Positions 33,682 to 43,445 of a stretch of 64,000 nt of DNA are shown here, piece by piece. This DNA comes from Ohtaekwangia sp035628875 (GTDB lineage Bacteria; Bacteroidota; Bacteroidia; Cytophagales; Cyclobacteriaceae), in NCBI GenBank assembly GCA_035628875.1, contig DASPIZ010000046.1:1-64000 (forward strand). The letters are read 5' to 3'. The notes under the pieces are model-generated. The model worked only from the letters and a program-made list of their open reading frames with translations. It made no database searches and was not told the origin of the DNA. Made by a program: the position numbers and the translations under genes. Numbering within the stretch: the first letter of the stretch is position 1; the number at the start of each line of letters is the position of its first letter.

Positions 33682-36276
33682 TTGTTTAAGAAAGCCCTTC
33701 TTGCTTATCTTCTCATTTGTCTGCCATTTTTGGCATCTTCACAAGCCTCAAATGAGAAAGCTGCGTTGAAACATCTGGAAAAAGGTCGCTTCGTAGCCGC
33801 ATATGCCAAACTGAAGCGCGCTTTATTGAAAGACAGCACAAACGTAACTGCCAATTATGGTCTCGCGCGTTATTTTTTTGCAGAAAGTAGTCCAGATTTT
33901 CAACTTGATTCTGTCCGGCACTACTTGCATCTCGCTCACCTATACTGGTCAAAACTACAACAAAGCGAAAGACAGAAGTTTAGTCGCCAGCAAATCGACA
34001 GTATCCAGTTTGTATTTTTTCAGCGCCAACTGGATAGTGCAGCGTACATGCGTGCGAAATCAATTCACACAGTAGCGGGTTATCAGTTTTTTCTCGACCA
34101 TTATGTCGATTCAGAACATGAAACGGCTGTAATTGCCCTACGTGATGAAGTAGCTTTTCAAACGGCAACAGCAAGCGGTACATCTGATGCGTATTTTGAC
34201 TACCTGTCGCGATACCCGGATGCCGAATATGCTGGCGAGGCGAAGCGACGATACGAATATTTATTATATAAGGAGAAAACAAGCGACATTCGCCTTACGT
34301 CCTTTGAACGGTTCATAAAAGAATTTCCCGAAAGTCCACACCGGGAGGATGCTGAATATCACGTATTTCAATTGAGCACCGCTTCTGGTGTAACAAACGA
34401 TTTTTTCGCATTCATTAAAAACTATCCGAAAAGCAAATGGGTGAAGTCCGCATGGAATGTGTTATATCATTTGTTGATTGAAGAACGCCGAGAAATTCCA
34501 TTCCCGCAAGGCGATTTAGGTGATTCGTTACGTCATGTCCATCGGCTTGGTCAACAATATCTGGTTCCTTTTCTTCATAACGATAAATTCGGATTCATGA
34601 CGGAAACAGGAGAAGAGCTGCTGATTCCGCATCAGGAAAGAATTGACGAGGCCTATCGGTGCGGGAATATCATTGAAGATGTAATTGCGTTGTCCGACCG
34701 AATTATTTCATGCAACGGTGTGACTATCTGGAAAGGCAAGGCTAACGATATGGATGAGTTGGGTTATGGTTTCGTGGCAGTAGAAACCGAATCCGGAATA
34801 AACATTGTTCATAAATCCGGCATGCAGATCAGTAACCAGTTTTTCGAAGAGGTTAGATTACTGAACGGAAAAGCATTCGCCCTGCAAGATGGTAGTAAAT
34901 GGGGACTGGCGACACTCACTGGTAAAGTGGTGATGCAGTTCGAATATGACGATATTTTTACGATTGGGAATGTCGTTGTATTCCGAAAAGGCAATGTGTA
35001 TTCCTTGTCCACATTATCCAACGTAATGGATACACGTCACGAACAGAAAAAAATTTCTGGCGGTTTTGATGAAGTAAAAAAAATTTCAAACCGCTTGCTC
35101 TGGGTGCGTGCAGGCGAATTCGAAGGCGTACTTACTGATGGGCTGGAAATTCATGTGAAGCTGGCTAAACATAAACTCACGGCCTTTCCAGGCGCTATTT
35201 TGGCGGTTGCCTCTGCCGGACAATCGGCTTTCAATAGGGAAGGTCGCGTCTCTCCCTATGCAGGTAAAGTAGAAATCAATGGACCATGGGTTGCATTTAA
35301 AAAGGATCAACGCTGGGGGCTATTTCATCCGCTTACGATGGAAACCCTTGCCCCAAACCGGTTTGATTCACTTCTGTTTTACGGACCCTTTGCTGTTGGC
35401 ATAAACAAGGATACACTTCGCGTGTTTGGTCAGCAACGACAACTGTTGACTTTATTAGCTCCGGCTGCTTTTGAATTTCTGCCAGGACAGGACAGTGCAG
35501 TTTTTCTGATGGTTGAGCAGGCTGGAAAGAAGACCGTGTATTCAACAGATGGAATCGCTCTTTTTACTGGAAATTATGATCGTATCCAATACGCAGGCGA
35601 AGGTTTTTTTATTGTTCATAAAAAAGAAAAAAAAGGAGTGGTTGATAAGAACGGAAACCCCATTCTTCCAGTGGAATACGATGCCATTGGAACTCCTAAA
35701 CAGGGCATCATTACGCTTTTAAAAGCAATGAAGTTTGGACAATTTAATTATCACACTAGTTCTTTGATCCGTCCTGAATATGATAAAAATATTCAATGGT
35801 ACAACGAACATATATTCACAGCTTTTAAGTCGGACGGGTTTGGTTTTGTTGATTCAAAAAACAAAGCCCTAACAAAATTTGAGTTCAAAGAAATAAAATT
35901 CTGGAAAGACAGTGTTGCTCTGGTTAAACGGTTGGATGGGTGGGTGCTGTACAATTTCTATAGCGGATCGACATTAACCGCTCCCATGGCCGAGGTAAAA
36001 TTTATCCGCGATGATAACGAAGAAAAAATACTCCAATTAAAACAAGGAAATTACTACGGAGCCTTGAGTAATCGTAAGGGACTGATAATTCCGGTTAAGT
36101 TTTCGGACCTGGTGAACGTCGGCTCACCGGAAAGACCGACTTATTTTACAGAAAAGCATGTGGAGGAAGCATCACTCTATGTTGTTATCTACTACAATCA
36201 TGAAGGAAAGTTCATACGGAAAGAAGTTTATGAACAAGACGATTATGTGAAGATCTTTTGTTCGGAATTTGACTGA
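33682..36276 (+). CDS. Exported TPR and WG-repeat protein
   Basis: An 864-residue protein with a signal peptide (ends LASSQ), N-terminal helical repeats (about 25-260) and C-terminal WG/KWG repeats. Repeat cores include FGFMTETGEELLIPHQE, WGLATLTGKVVMQFEYDDI, KKGVVDKNGNPILPVEYDAI and FGFVDSKNKALTKFEFKEI. WG repeats fold as beta structures and are usually binding modules; no enzyme motif is visible. The start is a TTG at 33682, which places the signal peptide directly at the N terminus. Confidence 0.8.
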   Translation: MFKKALLAYLLICLPFLASSQASNEKAALKHLEKGRFVAAYAKLKRALLKDSTNVTANYGLARYFFAESSPDFQLDSVRHYLHLAHLYWSKLQQSERQKFSRQQIDSIQFVFFQRQLDSAAYMRAKSIHTVAGYQFFLDHYVDSEHETAVIALRDEVAFQTATASGTSDAYFDYLSRYPDAEYAGEAKRRYEYLLYKEKTSDIRLTSFERFIKEFPESPHREDAEYHVFQLSTASGVTNDFFAFIKNYPKSKWVKSAWNVLYHLLIEERREIPFPQGDLGDSLRHVHRLGQQYLVPFLHNDKFGFMTETGEELLIPHQERIDEAYRCGNIIEDVIALSDRIISCNGVTIWKGKANDMDELGYGFVAVETESGINIVHKSGMQISNQFFEEVRLLNGKAFALQDGSKWGLATLTGKVVMQFEYDDIFTIGNVVVFRKGNVYSLSTLSNVMDTRHEQKKISGGFDEVKKISNRLLWVRAGEFEGVLTDGLEIHVKLAKHKLTAFPGAILAVASAGQSAFNREGRVSPYAGKVEINGPWVAFKKDQRWGLFHPLTMETLAPNRFDSLLFYGPFAVGINKDTLRVFGQQRQLLTLLAPAAFEFLPGQDSAVFLMVEQAGKKTVYSTDGIALFTGNYDRIQYAGEGFFIVHKKEKKGVVDKNGNPILPVEYDAIGTPKQGIITLLKAMKFGQFNYHTSSLIRPEYDKNIQWYNEHIFTAFKSDGFGFVDSKNKALTKFEFKEIKFWKDSVALVKRLDGWVLYNFYSGSTLTAPMAEVKFIRDDNEEKILQLKQGNYYGALSNRKGLIIPVKFSDLVNVGSPERPTYFTEKHVEEASLYVVIYYNHEGKFIRKEVYEQDDYVKIFCSEFD

Positions 36277-36326
36277 TTTAACACGTGTGTGTAGCGGTAA
36301 GCATCAGGCAGTAGGTTATCAATACC

Positions 36327-36436
36327 AGCCTCGACTTTAGACGTAGAACTTTAACAATTTCGTAACACCAGCGTTCCGAACGCCATGTCATCAGACTTTG
36401 AACCGTGAGCTTTGAACCATACCTTTGAACTTTAAA
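36327..36436. repeat. 7-bp-phased repeats before the phosphatase gene
   Basis: Units AGCCTCG, ACTTTAG, ACGTAGA, ACTTTAA lie at 36327-36354. CTTTGAA occurs at 36396, 36410 and 36423, spaced 14 and 13 bp. The motif CTTTGAA is the reverse complement of TTCAAAG in the array at 3.5 kb. The array ends just before the phosphatase start. Confidence 0.55.
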
Positions 36437-36444
36437 ATTATAGC

Positions 36445-38100
36445 ATGAAAAAAACATCATTCATAATATTTCTGTTTTTTCTTAGCTGCGGCACTTTGTG
36501 GGGACAGCATAATGGGAATACTGATCGTCCGAAATTGGTGGTCGGAATTGTTGTGGATCAGATGCGACAGGAATACCTGTATCGCTATGCGCCAAAATTT
36601 GGCAATGATGGCTTTAAACGCTTGATGCGTGATGGGTTCATGTTAAAAAATGCGCACTACAACTATGCACCCACGTATACTGGTCCTGGGCACGCTTCTA
36701 TCTACACCGGAACTACACCTGCTGTCCATGGTATCGTTGGGAATGATTTTTATGATAAGGAGCAAAAGCGCATGGTCAATTGCGTCGAAGATACCATTCA
36801 AAAACCAGTTGGAAATACAAAAGGCGCAGGACTTGTATCACCGATGCGCATGTTAAGTACAACGATCACAGATGAACTTAAGATTTTTACAAATCAGCGT
36901 GCCCGCGTGGTAAGTGTTTCCATTAAAGATCGTGGCGCTGTATTACCGGGTGGTCATATGGCGGATGGTGCATATTGGTATGATAAGCTTACTGGTAAGT
37001 TTATCACGAGTACTTTCTATATGAATGCTTTACCTGCGTGGGTTGATCAGTTTAACAATCTGAATCTCGCGGAGCAATATTTAGCGCAGGAATGGCGAAC
37101 ATTATTACCGATCGACCAGTACAATGAAAGTGGTGTAGATGAGTCTCCCTATGAAAGGAAATTTGCAGGCAAAGGAAAAACTACCTTTCCTTATGATCTT
37201 AAAGTGCTTCGTGGGGCCAATGGTAATTTTGAATTACTGGTGAATACACCATTTGGTAATGATCATCTCACTGAATTTGCGAAGGCTGGTTTAGTAGCCG
37301 AAAAATTAGGCATTGATGATGTGACTGATTTTTTGTGTATTTCGTACTCCACAACAGATATCATCGGCCACCAAATGGGGCCGCGATCCGTTGAAGTGGA
37401 AGATACGTATTTGCGTCTCGATCGTAACATAGCCGACTTACTTAAGAAGCTTGACGAAACCGTTGGCGTAAATAACTACACTGTTTTTTTAACAGCGGAT
37501 CATGCCGTTGCAGAAGTGCCACAATATCTTGCTGATCGTAAAGTACCTGCAGGGTATTTCAATGAGCGTTATGCGGCTTCTCAGCTAAATGATTTTTTAA
37601 GCACCTATTTCCCGGACAAAGATGCTATTGCTAATGTCAGCAATGATCAGATTTTTCTGAATCAGGAAGCATTCCAGGGATCACCCAAAACTACAGGCCT
37701 CGATATGTTTATCATTGCTGAATTGATCGGTAAATTTATGATGACGCAACCTGGTGTCGCGAATTATTATACGGAGAGTATCCTTCGCCAGGGGCGGTAT
37801 GAGGAGGAAGGAATTAAAGGTAAGATCGTGCGTGGTTATCATCCGAAACGTTCGGGTGACGTAGTCCTGATTCTGGAGCCAGGCTGGTATGCATCTGGAT
37901 CAATTCAGGGGACAACACATGGTTCTCCCTACAATTATGATACACATGTTCCGATTCTTTTTTACGGCAAGGGCATAAAAAAAGGAAGCTCTGCACGCTA
38001 TTATCCGATCACTTCCATTGCGCCAACTTTATCCATGTTGTTAAACATTACGCTACCAAGTGGGAGCACCGGAAAACCGATCATTGAATTGTTTGAATAG
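36445..38100 (+). CDS. PafA-type alkaline phosphatase (phosphate-irrepressible type)
   Basis: An exported phosphomonoesterase of the alkaline phosphatase superfamily. The signal peptide ends near LWGQ. The nucleophile is Thr79 in APTYTGPGHAS, with Asn100 in VGNDFYD. Lys161 and Arg163 in SIKDRGA fit the phosphate-binding residues known from the Elizabethkingia PafA enzyme. Zinc ligands appear as Asp38, TTDIIGHQ, TADHA and the His in THGSPYNYDTH. All expected residues are present, so activity on phosphate monoesters is likely. Confidence 0.9.
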   Translation: MKKTSFIIFLFFLSCGTLWGQHNGNTDRPKLVVGIVVDQMRQEYLYRYAPKFGNDGFKRLMRDGFMLKNAHYNYAPTYTGPGHASIYTGTTPAVHGIVGNDFYDKEQKRMVNCVEDTIQKPVGNTKGAGLVSPMRMLSTTITDELKIFTNQRARVVSVSIKDRGAVLPGGHMADGAYWYDKLTGKFITSTFYMNALPAWVDQFNNLNLAEQYLAQEWRTLLPIDQYNESGVDESPYERKFAGKGKTTFPYDLKVLRGANGNFELLVNTPFGNDHLTEFAKAGLVAEKLGIDDVTDFLCISYSTTDIIGHQMGPRSVEVEDTYLRLDRNIADLLKKLDETVGVNNYTVFLTADHAVAEVPQYLADRKVPAGYFNERYAASQLNDFLSTYFPDKDAIANVSNDQIFLNQEAFQGSPKTTGLDMFIIAELIGKFMMTQPGVANYYTESILRQGRYEEEGIKGKIVRGYHPKRSGDVVLILEPGWYASGSIQGTTHGSPYNYDTHVPILFYGKGIKKGSSARYYPITSIAPTLSMLLNITLPSGSTGKPIIELFE

Positions 38101-38143
38101 GCGCCGCCTTGAAGCGGTTAAAGATCGCTTTTAAAAGGCTTTG

Positions 38144-38467
38144 TCATACATTAGCTTCGCCGCCTTTCGGACCGTAAAAAATTACCCATGTCGCAAAGTC
38201 GCCGGAAAAGTTTTCGAAACGATGTTCCGTGCCAGCTGGAACAAAAAGGAAATCATGCGGAGCGAATGCGACCCGTGTACTTCCATTGAAAAATTCTCCG
38301 GTTCCTGAAATGATGATATAAACTTCATCGCGGTTGTGTGGCTTTTGATGATCTGTTTGATGTGGTTTATATACTTCTACAGATAAAGAACCATGATTAA
38401 ATAATTCAAGAAACAAGGTGTTGGATTCTGTAAGCTTTTGCAGGGCGGTTTCTTTTTTTATTTTCAT
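38144..38467 (-). CDS. Small cupin protein
   Basis: A single 107-residue cupin barrel: PHQTDHQKPHNRDEVYIIISGTGEF and later FVPAGTEHRFENF give the HxxxxE and His ligands. It has no signal peptide. Function is unknown; it is probably a small-molecule-binding or isomerase-like protein. Confidence 0.78.
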   Translation of the reverse strand: MKIKKETALQKLTESNTLFLELFNHGSLSVEVYKPHQTDHQKPHNRDEVYIIISGTGEFFNGSTRVAFAPHDFLFVPAGTEHRFENFSGDFATWVIFYGPKGGEANV

Positions 38468-38527
38468 TTGTTTTTAGATTTGGTTGGTTTAACCAGGTAT
38501 ATTAGTTCTTCTAAGTAAGTCGGTTGA

Positions 38528-38587
38528 GGGCTAAAGCCCAAAATAAATTAACACTACAGACCATGAGCTAAAAGCTCATGGCAATTG
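38528..38587 (+). repeat. REP-like double-hairpin element, copy 1
   Basis: Two palindromes, GGGCTAAAGCCC at 38528-38539 and the hairpin CCATGAGCT/AGCTCATGG at 38561-38581, are 21 bp apart and followed by CAATTG. The sequences resemble REP/BIME elements mobilised by Y1 (RAYT) transposases. No such transposase gene is in the window. Confidence 0.65.
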
Positions 38588-38687
38588 AACTATAAACAAT
38601 ACTATTATTCAGTTTTCTTAACACCACATCTTAAAAAACTGATTTAGTTGAATCGGTGTCATACTGCTTTGACCACTCTGAAAGACG

Positions 38688-38750
38688 CAATTGCCACGAG
38701 CTTTAAAGCTCGTGGATCAAATGATATGCGCCGCCAATGGGCTTTAGCCC
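38688..38750 (-). repeat. REP-like double-hairpin element, copy 2 (inverted)
   Basis: The same plan as copy 1 on the opposite strand: CAATTG, the hairpin CCACGAGCT/AGCTCGTGG at 38694-38715, then GGGCTTTAGCCC at 38739-38750. Paired changes in the hairpin (ATGAG/CTCAT versus ACGAG/CTCGT) keep the base pairing. Confidence 0.65.
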
Positions 38751-38759
38751 AACATGAGA

Positions 38760-39506
38760 TCATTTTGCAATTCTGCCCAATTTTAAAAACACAGGAAATG
38801 AAATGTCTTTTACTTCGATATCGTTCCAGGAAGAGGCTAGCGCGGCGGTAACTTCTGTCACCGGGTTTTTTCCGTGTGCTTTTATGTACTGCTGTGTCGC
38901 TGACCAACTTTGCAGGTAGCCGGTTAATTGTCCCCGCGTCCATCTCACTTTAATGCTAAAATGGTTGTGTTGAACGTCTTCAAAAGGAAAATCAATTGTA
39001 CTGTATTCCTGCTCTACGAGTCTTCTGGCATTGTCCCAAAAAGGTCCTACGATGTTGTTGTAAAAATCCATGATAATCGCATCGACCTGTGTATTGATAG
39101 AAAGCATGGAATATCCCCATATCGCAAGATAAGCCTGGTTTTTTCCTACGCGTTTTACTTCATTGTAGAAAGCTTCGCGGTTAAACCAGTGTAACGCCTG
39201 GCCTACTGTGATCAGGTCGAAATGGTCTTCAGGGAAGTGCGTGTTTTCGGCTGGCGAAACTGTATAGCTGATGTTACTTTTTTGAATGGCATGTTCCAGT
39301 TGCTGCGCACTGATGTCAGTGGCATATACTTCATCGAAATGACTGGCTAGATGTGTTGCCACCTGTCCATTTCCTGTGGCACAGTCCCAGACGCGGCGTC
39401 TGTTTTTTACATGCGAAAGAATAAAATCATAAAGATCGTTTGAATAGGAGGGGCGGAAGGTTGCGTATAAGCTTGAGTGACCAGAGAAGTAGTCTTTGTG
39501 AGTCAT
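38760..39506 (-). CDS. Class I SAM-dependent methyltransferase
   Basis: A cytoplasmic methyltransferase of about 248 residues. Motif I is VWDCATGNGQVATHLA, followed by VYATDISAQQL, and the region ITVGQALHWFNREAF is typical of the UbiE/Tam-like group (often annotated as trans-aconitate methyltransferase-like). The ATG at 39506 (MTHKDYFSGHSSLYATFRP) fits the family N terminus better than the open upstream Met at 39548. The substrate is unknown. Confidence 0.85.
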   Translation of the reverse strand: MTHKDYFSGHSSLYATFRPSYSNDLYDFILSHVKNRRRVWDCATGNGQVATHLASHFDEVYATDISAQQLEHAIQKSNISYTVSPAENTHFPEDHFDLITVGQALHWFNREAFYNEVKRVGKNQAYLAIWGYSMLSINTQVDAIIMDFYNNIVGPFWDNARRLVEQEYSTIDFPFEDVQHNHFSIKVRWTRGQLTGYLQSWSATQQYIKAHGKNPVTEVTAALASSWNDIEVKDISFPVFLKLGRIAK

Positions 39507-39554
39507 GCTAATTTCTTTTTCCAGCTTCACAATTGGGTTGCCACTCAATTTACA

Positions 39555-40373
39555 TTATTCTTTATGCGCCATCGCTTTACGGATGTCAGTAGGATATACT
39601 TCATCCAGTGCTTCACAATAAGGATCTTTCCGACTGTAACCTTCCTGCATAAATTTATTCGCCAATAGTAAGTTTTCGGTTGCCAGGTCCGTATTCCCTT
39701 GATCCTTATGGATCATGGCGATATAGTAATAGGTATCCGGCAATTGTTTATAAATTTTAACTTGTTGTTTCAATGCTGCGAGGGCTTGTTCGCGTTCACC
39801 GTTTTTTAATCTTGTTACACCATAATGAAGATAATCAAAACTACCTGCGCTTAATCCGTTTGCCTGGTTTTCTTTTTCAAGAAAATATTCATCAAACAAT
39901 GTAAGTGCATGCTTAATATCGCCAAGCTCGCGGTAACAGAGGGCCATAACAACCCGTAAGTCGTAATCGCCATCACCAGACCATCCCAGGAATCCTTTGT
40001 TGAGTTTTTGTAATGCATTTAAGTCTTCAAGGGCACCCTTGTAGTCATGTAAAAATTTGAATCGGCACCAGCCACGGTTGCCAAGAAACGTTTTCGGGTT
40101 TAATTCAACAGCCTGATCCATGTATTCGCGCCATTGAGTAAACTCACCATTTTTAAGAAACGCCACTGACCGTTCGTGATGTGCAAAAGAAAAATCCGGA
40201 CATAAGGCAATGGCAGAATCATAAAGTTTTTGCGATTCCCATTTACCCTGATAAGGTGTGTTGAGGAAAAGTTCACATGCTTTTTTACAATCGCCTTCGT
40301 AGACAAAACAATTGGGTTGTCCGACGGATGCAATCGTACTGAATAGCATGATCAATGTGGCGATCGTTTTCAT
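39555..40373 (-). CDS. Exported TPR protein
   Basis: A 272-residue protein with a signal peptide (ends ASVGQ) followed by helical repeats such as ALCPDFSFAHHERSVAFLKNGEFTQW and ALCYRELGDIKHALTLFDEYF. These are tetratricopeptide repeats, usually protein-binding. Its start overlaps the upstream lipoprotein gene by 4 bp (ATGA), so the two are co-translated. No enzymatic motif is seen. Confidence 0.78.
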   Translation of the reverse strand: MKTIATLIMLFSTIASVGQPNCFVYEGDCKKACELFLNTPYQGKWESQKLYDSAIALCPDFSFAHHERSVAFLKNGEFTQWREYMDQAVELNPKTFLGNRGWCRFKFLHDYKGALEDLNALQKLNKGFLGWSGDGDYDLRVVMALCYRELGDIKHALTLFDEYFLEKENQANGLSAGSFDYLHYGVTRLKNGEREQALAALKQQVKIYKQLPDTYYYIAMIHKDQGNTDLATENLLLANKFMQEGYSRKDPYCEALDEVYPTDIRKAMAHKE

Positions 40374-40879
40374 GGTGTAATGTCGATTAACGTGCCGTTA
40401 CGGATTTTAAAACAGAGGTAGTAATAACTGTCATAGTTTTGTACACCATGCTTTCCTGGTATCCATTCCTTAAGTTCCTTGGTTAGATCAAGTAACTGTT
40501 TGCTGATGCTGGGATCAAATGAAAACGGCTTATACGCTTCATCAAATTCAATTAAACGAAATCGTCCAGTGAGACCTTGACAATTGATCATAAATCGGAT
40601 GGTGATGAATCCTGTCTGAGAACTATCTGAATCTAAATTTTTAAACTGCGATAGAAAGTAATTCATAAGTTCACGTTTATCACCGGCATAGCCAGCCCCA
40701 ACGCTGTAATAAGGATAAGCTGTTTTTGGATCGCACAATTTAAACGTCGGGTCATCAAGGGCTGCATCCGGTTGTATATGATACACCCAGAGCGATTCTT
40801 CAGGAGTTATTTGCGGGATCTGTTTGGAAGAACAATTAACCAGTAATACACAGAAGACGAATAGATTCATTTTAGACAT
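40370..40879 (-). CDS. Putative lipoprotein
   Basis: From the ATG at 40879 the product starts MSKMNLFVFCVLLVNCSSKQ, a lipoprotein signal with cleavage before Cys. The mature part is about 155 residues with no family that I recognise; GFITIRFMINCQGLTGRFR resembles TonB C-terminal-like beta sequence. It is translationally coupled to the TPR protein. The open codons up to 40960 are unlikely to be translated because they would bury the lipobox. Confidence 0.68.
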   Translation of the reverse strand: MSKMNLFVFCVLLVNCSSKQIPQITPEESLWVYHIQPDAALDDPTFKLCDPKTAYPYYSVGAGYAGDKRELMNYFLSQFKNLDSDSSQTGFITIRFMINCQGLTGRFRLIEFDEAYKPFSFDPSISKQLLDLTKELKEWIPGKHGVQNYDSYYYLCFKIRNGTLIDITP

Positions 40880-40980
40880 CGGCACAGTAGTTTCTGAAAA
40901 GTTACTCAACGCCGTATCAAATAAAAATAAGTCGCCCGAATACGAACGACTTATTAACAAGCTTTAACAATGAGTTGATT

Positions 40981-42732
40981 TTAATTCTTCTTTACGGAAA
41001 GCGCCAGCTCCTTCAATTGTTCTTCTGAAATCGGAGCAGGAGAATCGATCATGACATCTTTTCCGGCATTATTTTTCGGGAAGGCGATAAAATCGCGGAT
41101 AGAATCAACACCACCAAAAATGGAACACAGGCGATCAAATCCAAAAGCGATACCACCATGTGGCGGTGCTCCGAATTCGAAAGCTTCCATCAGGAAACCA
41201 AATTGTTTCTTCGCTTCTTCCTGCGTAAACCCGAGATGATTGAACATCATCTGCTGTGTTGGGCGATCATGAATACGAATTGAACCGCCGCCAACTTCTG
41301 TTCCATTGATCACCATGTCATAAGCGTTGGCTCTAACCTTTCCGGGATCAGTATCCAGTAATTTAATATCCTCTGGTTTTGGCGACGTGAATGGATGGTG
41401 CATGGCGTGATAGCGTTTCGATTCTTCGTTCCACTCCAGCAGCGGAAAGTCGATCACCCAAAGCGCTGAAAATTTGTTTTTGTCACGAAATCCAAGCTTT
41501 TCACCCATGACTAAACGAAGCTCATTGAGTTGTTTACGTGTTGCGAACGTTTCGCCTGCCATAATGAGCATCAGATCGCCGGGTTCAGCATTAAATTTTT
41601 CTGCCCATGTTTTTAATTCCTCCGGCGTGTAAAATTTATCAACCGATGATTTTAAAGCACCATCCGTTTTGTATTGAACATACACCAATCCTTTTGCTCC
41701 TACCTGCGGACGTTTAACAAAATCCGTGAGCTCGTCGATCTGTTTACGGGTAAAGTCTGAACATTTCTTGGCGCAAATACCTACCACTATTTCAGCACTT
41801 TCAAAAACCGGAAAGTTTTTTCCTCTGGTTAATTCCGTGATCTCGGCAAACTCCATTCCGAAACGGGTATCTGGTTTATCCGAACCATAACGTTGCATGG
41901 CTTCATCATACTTCATGCGCGGCACTGACGGAAGATCAACGCCCTTTACTGTTTTGAAAAGATGCCGGATCAATCCTTCAAACATTACCAGGATATCCTC
42001 TTGTGTTATGAATGCCATTTCACAGTCGATCTGTGTAAACTCCGGTTGACGATCTGCTCTCAGATCTTCATCGCGAAAACATTTTACGATTTGATAATAT
42101 CGATCAAAGCCGGAAACCATAAGCAACTGCTTAAAAGTTTGCGGCGATTGTGGTAAGGCATAAAATTCACCGTGATGTACGCGTGATGGTACAACAAAAT
42201 CGCGTGCACCTTCCGGCGTTGATTTGATCAATACCGGGGTTTCTACTTCAATAAATCGTTGCGCATCCAGGTAAGCACGGGTCTGTTGTCCCATCTTATG
42301 ACGCAACATGAGGTTTTCTCGCACAGGATTACGACGGAGGTCAAGGTAGCGGTATTTCATGCGCAGTTCATCTCCGCCATCGGTTTCGTCTTCAATGGTA
42401 AACGGAGGTAGTTTTGCGCTATTCAGTATTGTTAATTTGGTGACTTTAACTTCAATGTCACCCGTGGCGATTTTGTCATTTTTAGAAAGGCGTTCGACCA
42501 CGGTGCCTTCCGCCTGGATAACAAATTCACGTCCCAGTGTCCTGGCAGCTTCCATTACAGCGGCATCCGTTTTCCCTTCTTCAAAGATCAACTGGGTTAT
42601 TCCATAGCGGTCGCGGAGGTCGAGCCATAAAACGCTCCCTTTATCGCGCAAACGCTGAACCCAACCTGTCAGGGTAGCCTGTTTATTTACATCCGATAAT
42701 TTCAGTTCGCCGCAAGTATGAGTTCGTAACAT
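40981..42732 (-). CDS. aspS: Aspartyl-tRNA synthetase
   Basis: A class II synthetase of the bacterial type, 583 residues, charging tRNA-Asp. The N-terminal OB fold begins CGELKLSDVNKQATLTGWVQ. Motif 2 is FRDEDLRADRQPEFTQIDCE and motif 3 is GIAFGFDRLCSIFGG. An insertion of the bacterial GAD type lies between, at about 290-420. Whether it is discriminating or also charges tRNA-Asn cannot be decided by eye; no gatCAB gene is in the window. Confidence 0.96.
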   Translation of the reverse strand: MLRTHTCGELKLSDVNKQATLTGWVQRLRDKGSVLWLDLRDRYGITQLIFEEGKTDAAVMEAARTLGREFVIQAEGTVVERLSKNDKIATGDIEVKVTKLTILNSAKLPPFTIEDETDGGDELRMKYRYLDLRRNPVRENLMLRHKMGQQTRAYLDAQRFIEVETPVLIKSTPEGARDFVVPSRVHHGEFYALPQSPQTFKQLLMVSGFDRYYQIVKCFRDEDLRADRQPEFTQIDCEMAFITQEDILVMFEGLIRHLFKTVKGVDLPSVPRMKYDEAMQRYGSDKPDTRFGMEFAEITELTRGKNFPVFESAEIVVGICAKKCSDFTRKQIDELTDFVKRPQVGAKGLVYVQYKTDGALKSSVDKFYTPEELKTWAEKFNAEPGDLMLIMAGETFATRKQLNELRLVMGEKLGFRDKNKFSALWVIDFPLLEWNEESKRYHAMHHPFTSPKPEDIKLLDTDPGKVRANAYDMVINGTEVGGGSIRIHDRPTQQMMFNHLGFTQEEAKKQFGFLMEAFEFGAPPHGGIAFGFDRLCSIFGGVDSIRDFIAFPKNNAGKDVMIDSPAPISEEQLKELALSVKKN

Positions 42733-42831
42733 GGTAGTTTATATTAATTTTGCATGCCTTGTTTGAGGCAGCCTGGCTTTTTTAAGCAGTTTAAGGCGCG
42801 AATTTAATAATACTTTGCCTACAGAAGCGAT

Positions 42832-43401
42832 ATGCTAAGAATTAAAAGTAGTTTAACCGGAGCGTTGTTCGTCCTCCTTTTTATTGGAACGGCTTCAGCG
42901 CAAAAGCCAAAACTGGTCAAAACCAAAGTAAATCAGGAACTTACCGTAGTAGTTCCCAAAGGCTGGACGGCCATGGATGCGATGGATTTTACCCAACGTT
43001 ATCCATCGGTACGCGCACCACTGGCGGCTTATACAAATGAGGAACGCACCATCGATTTCAGCATTAATGTTTCGGCAACACAATGGCCAGATGCTAACCT
43101 GGAGATATCACAACAATTCTTTAAAGCCAGTTTAATGAATATGTTCGATCGTGTTGAAATGATCGGCGAAGGTGTGCGTGAGGTGAACAAGAAGAAGTTT
43201 GTTTTTTTTGAATTTACATCCCGTGTAAACGGAATAAAACGCCAGGAAGGAAATCAAAGCCCGGTTTTAAAATATACATACATTCAATACCTGGTAGAGC
43301 CTTCCCGTACGTTGGTGTTTTCATTTAATTGTCCGCAACGTGAAATGGAAGACTGGCAGGAAACAGCACGTGAAATGATGGATAGGATCAGGATAAAATA
43401 A
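42832..43401 (+). CDS. Exported conserved hypothetical protein
   Basis: A 189-residue protein with a clear signal peptide (ends TASAQ). The mature part begins with VVPKGWTAMDAMDFTQRYPS and continues as mixed alpha/beta, similar in plan to PsbP/DUF1795-like domains that open with a 'P..W' motif. No catalytic residues are evident. It lies 44 bp upstream of tadA in the same direction. Confidence 0.65.
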   Translation: MLRIKSSLTGALFVLLFIGTASAQKPKLVKTKVNQELTVVVPKGWTAMDAMDFTQRYPSVRAPLAAYTNEERTIDFSINVSATQWPDANLEISQQFFKASLMNMFDRVEMIGEGVREVNKKKFVFFEFTSRVNGIKRQEGNQSPVLKYTYIQYLVEPSRTLVFSFNCPQREMEDWQETAREMMDRIRIK

Positions 43402-43445
43402 ATTAACATCACACGCCGGCGAGTCTTGTACATTGACACACTCTT

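Noticed and set aside
40879..40960. N-terminal extension of the putative lipoprotein
   Set aside because: It would place 27 polar residues before the lipobox and block lipoprotein export; the ATG at 40879 is the better start.
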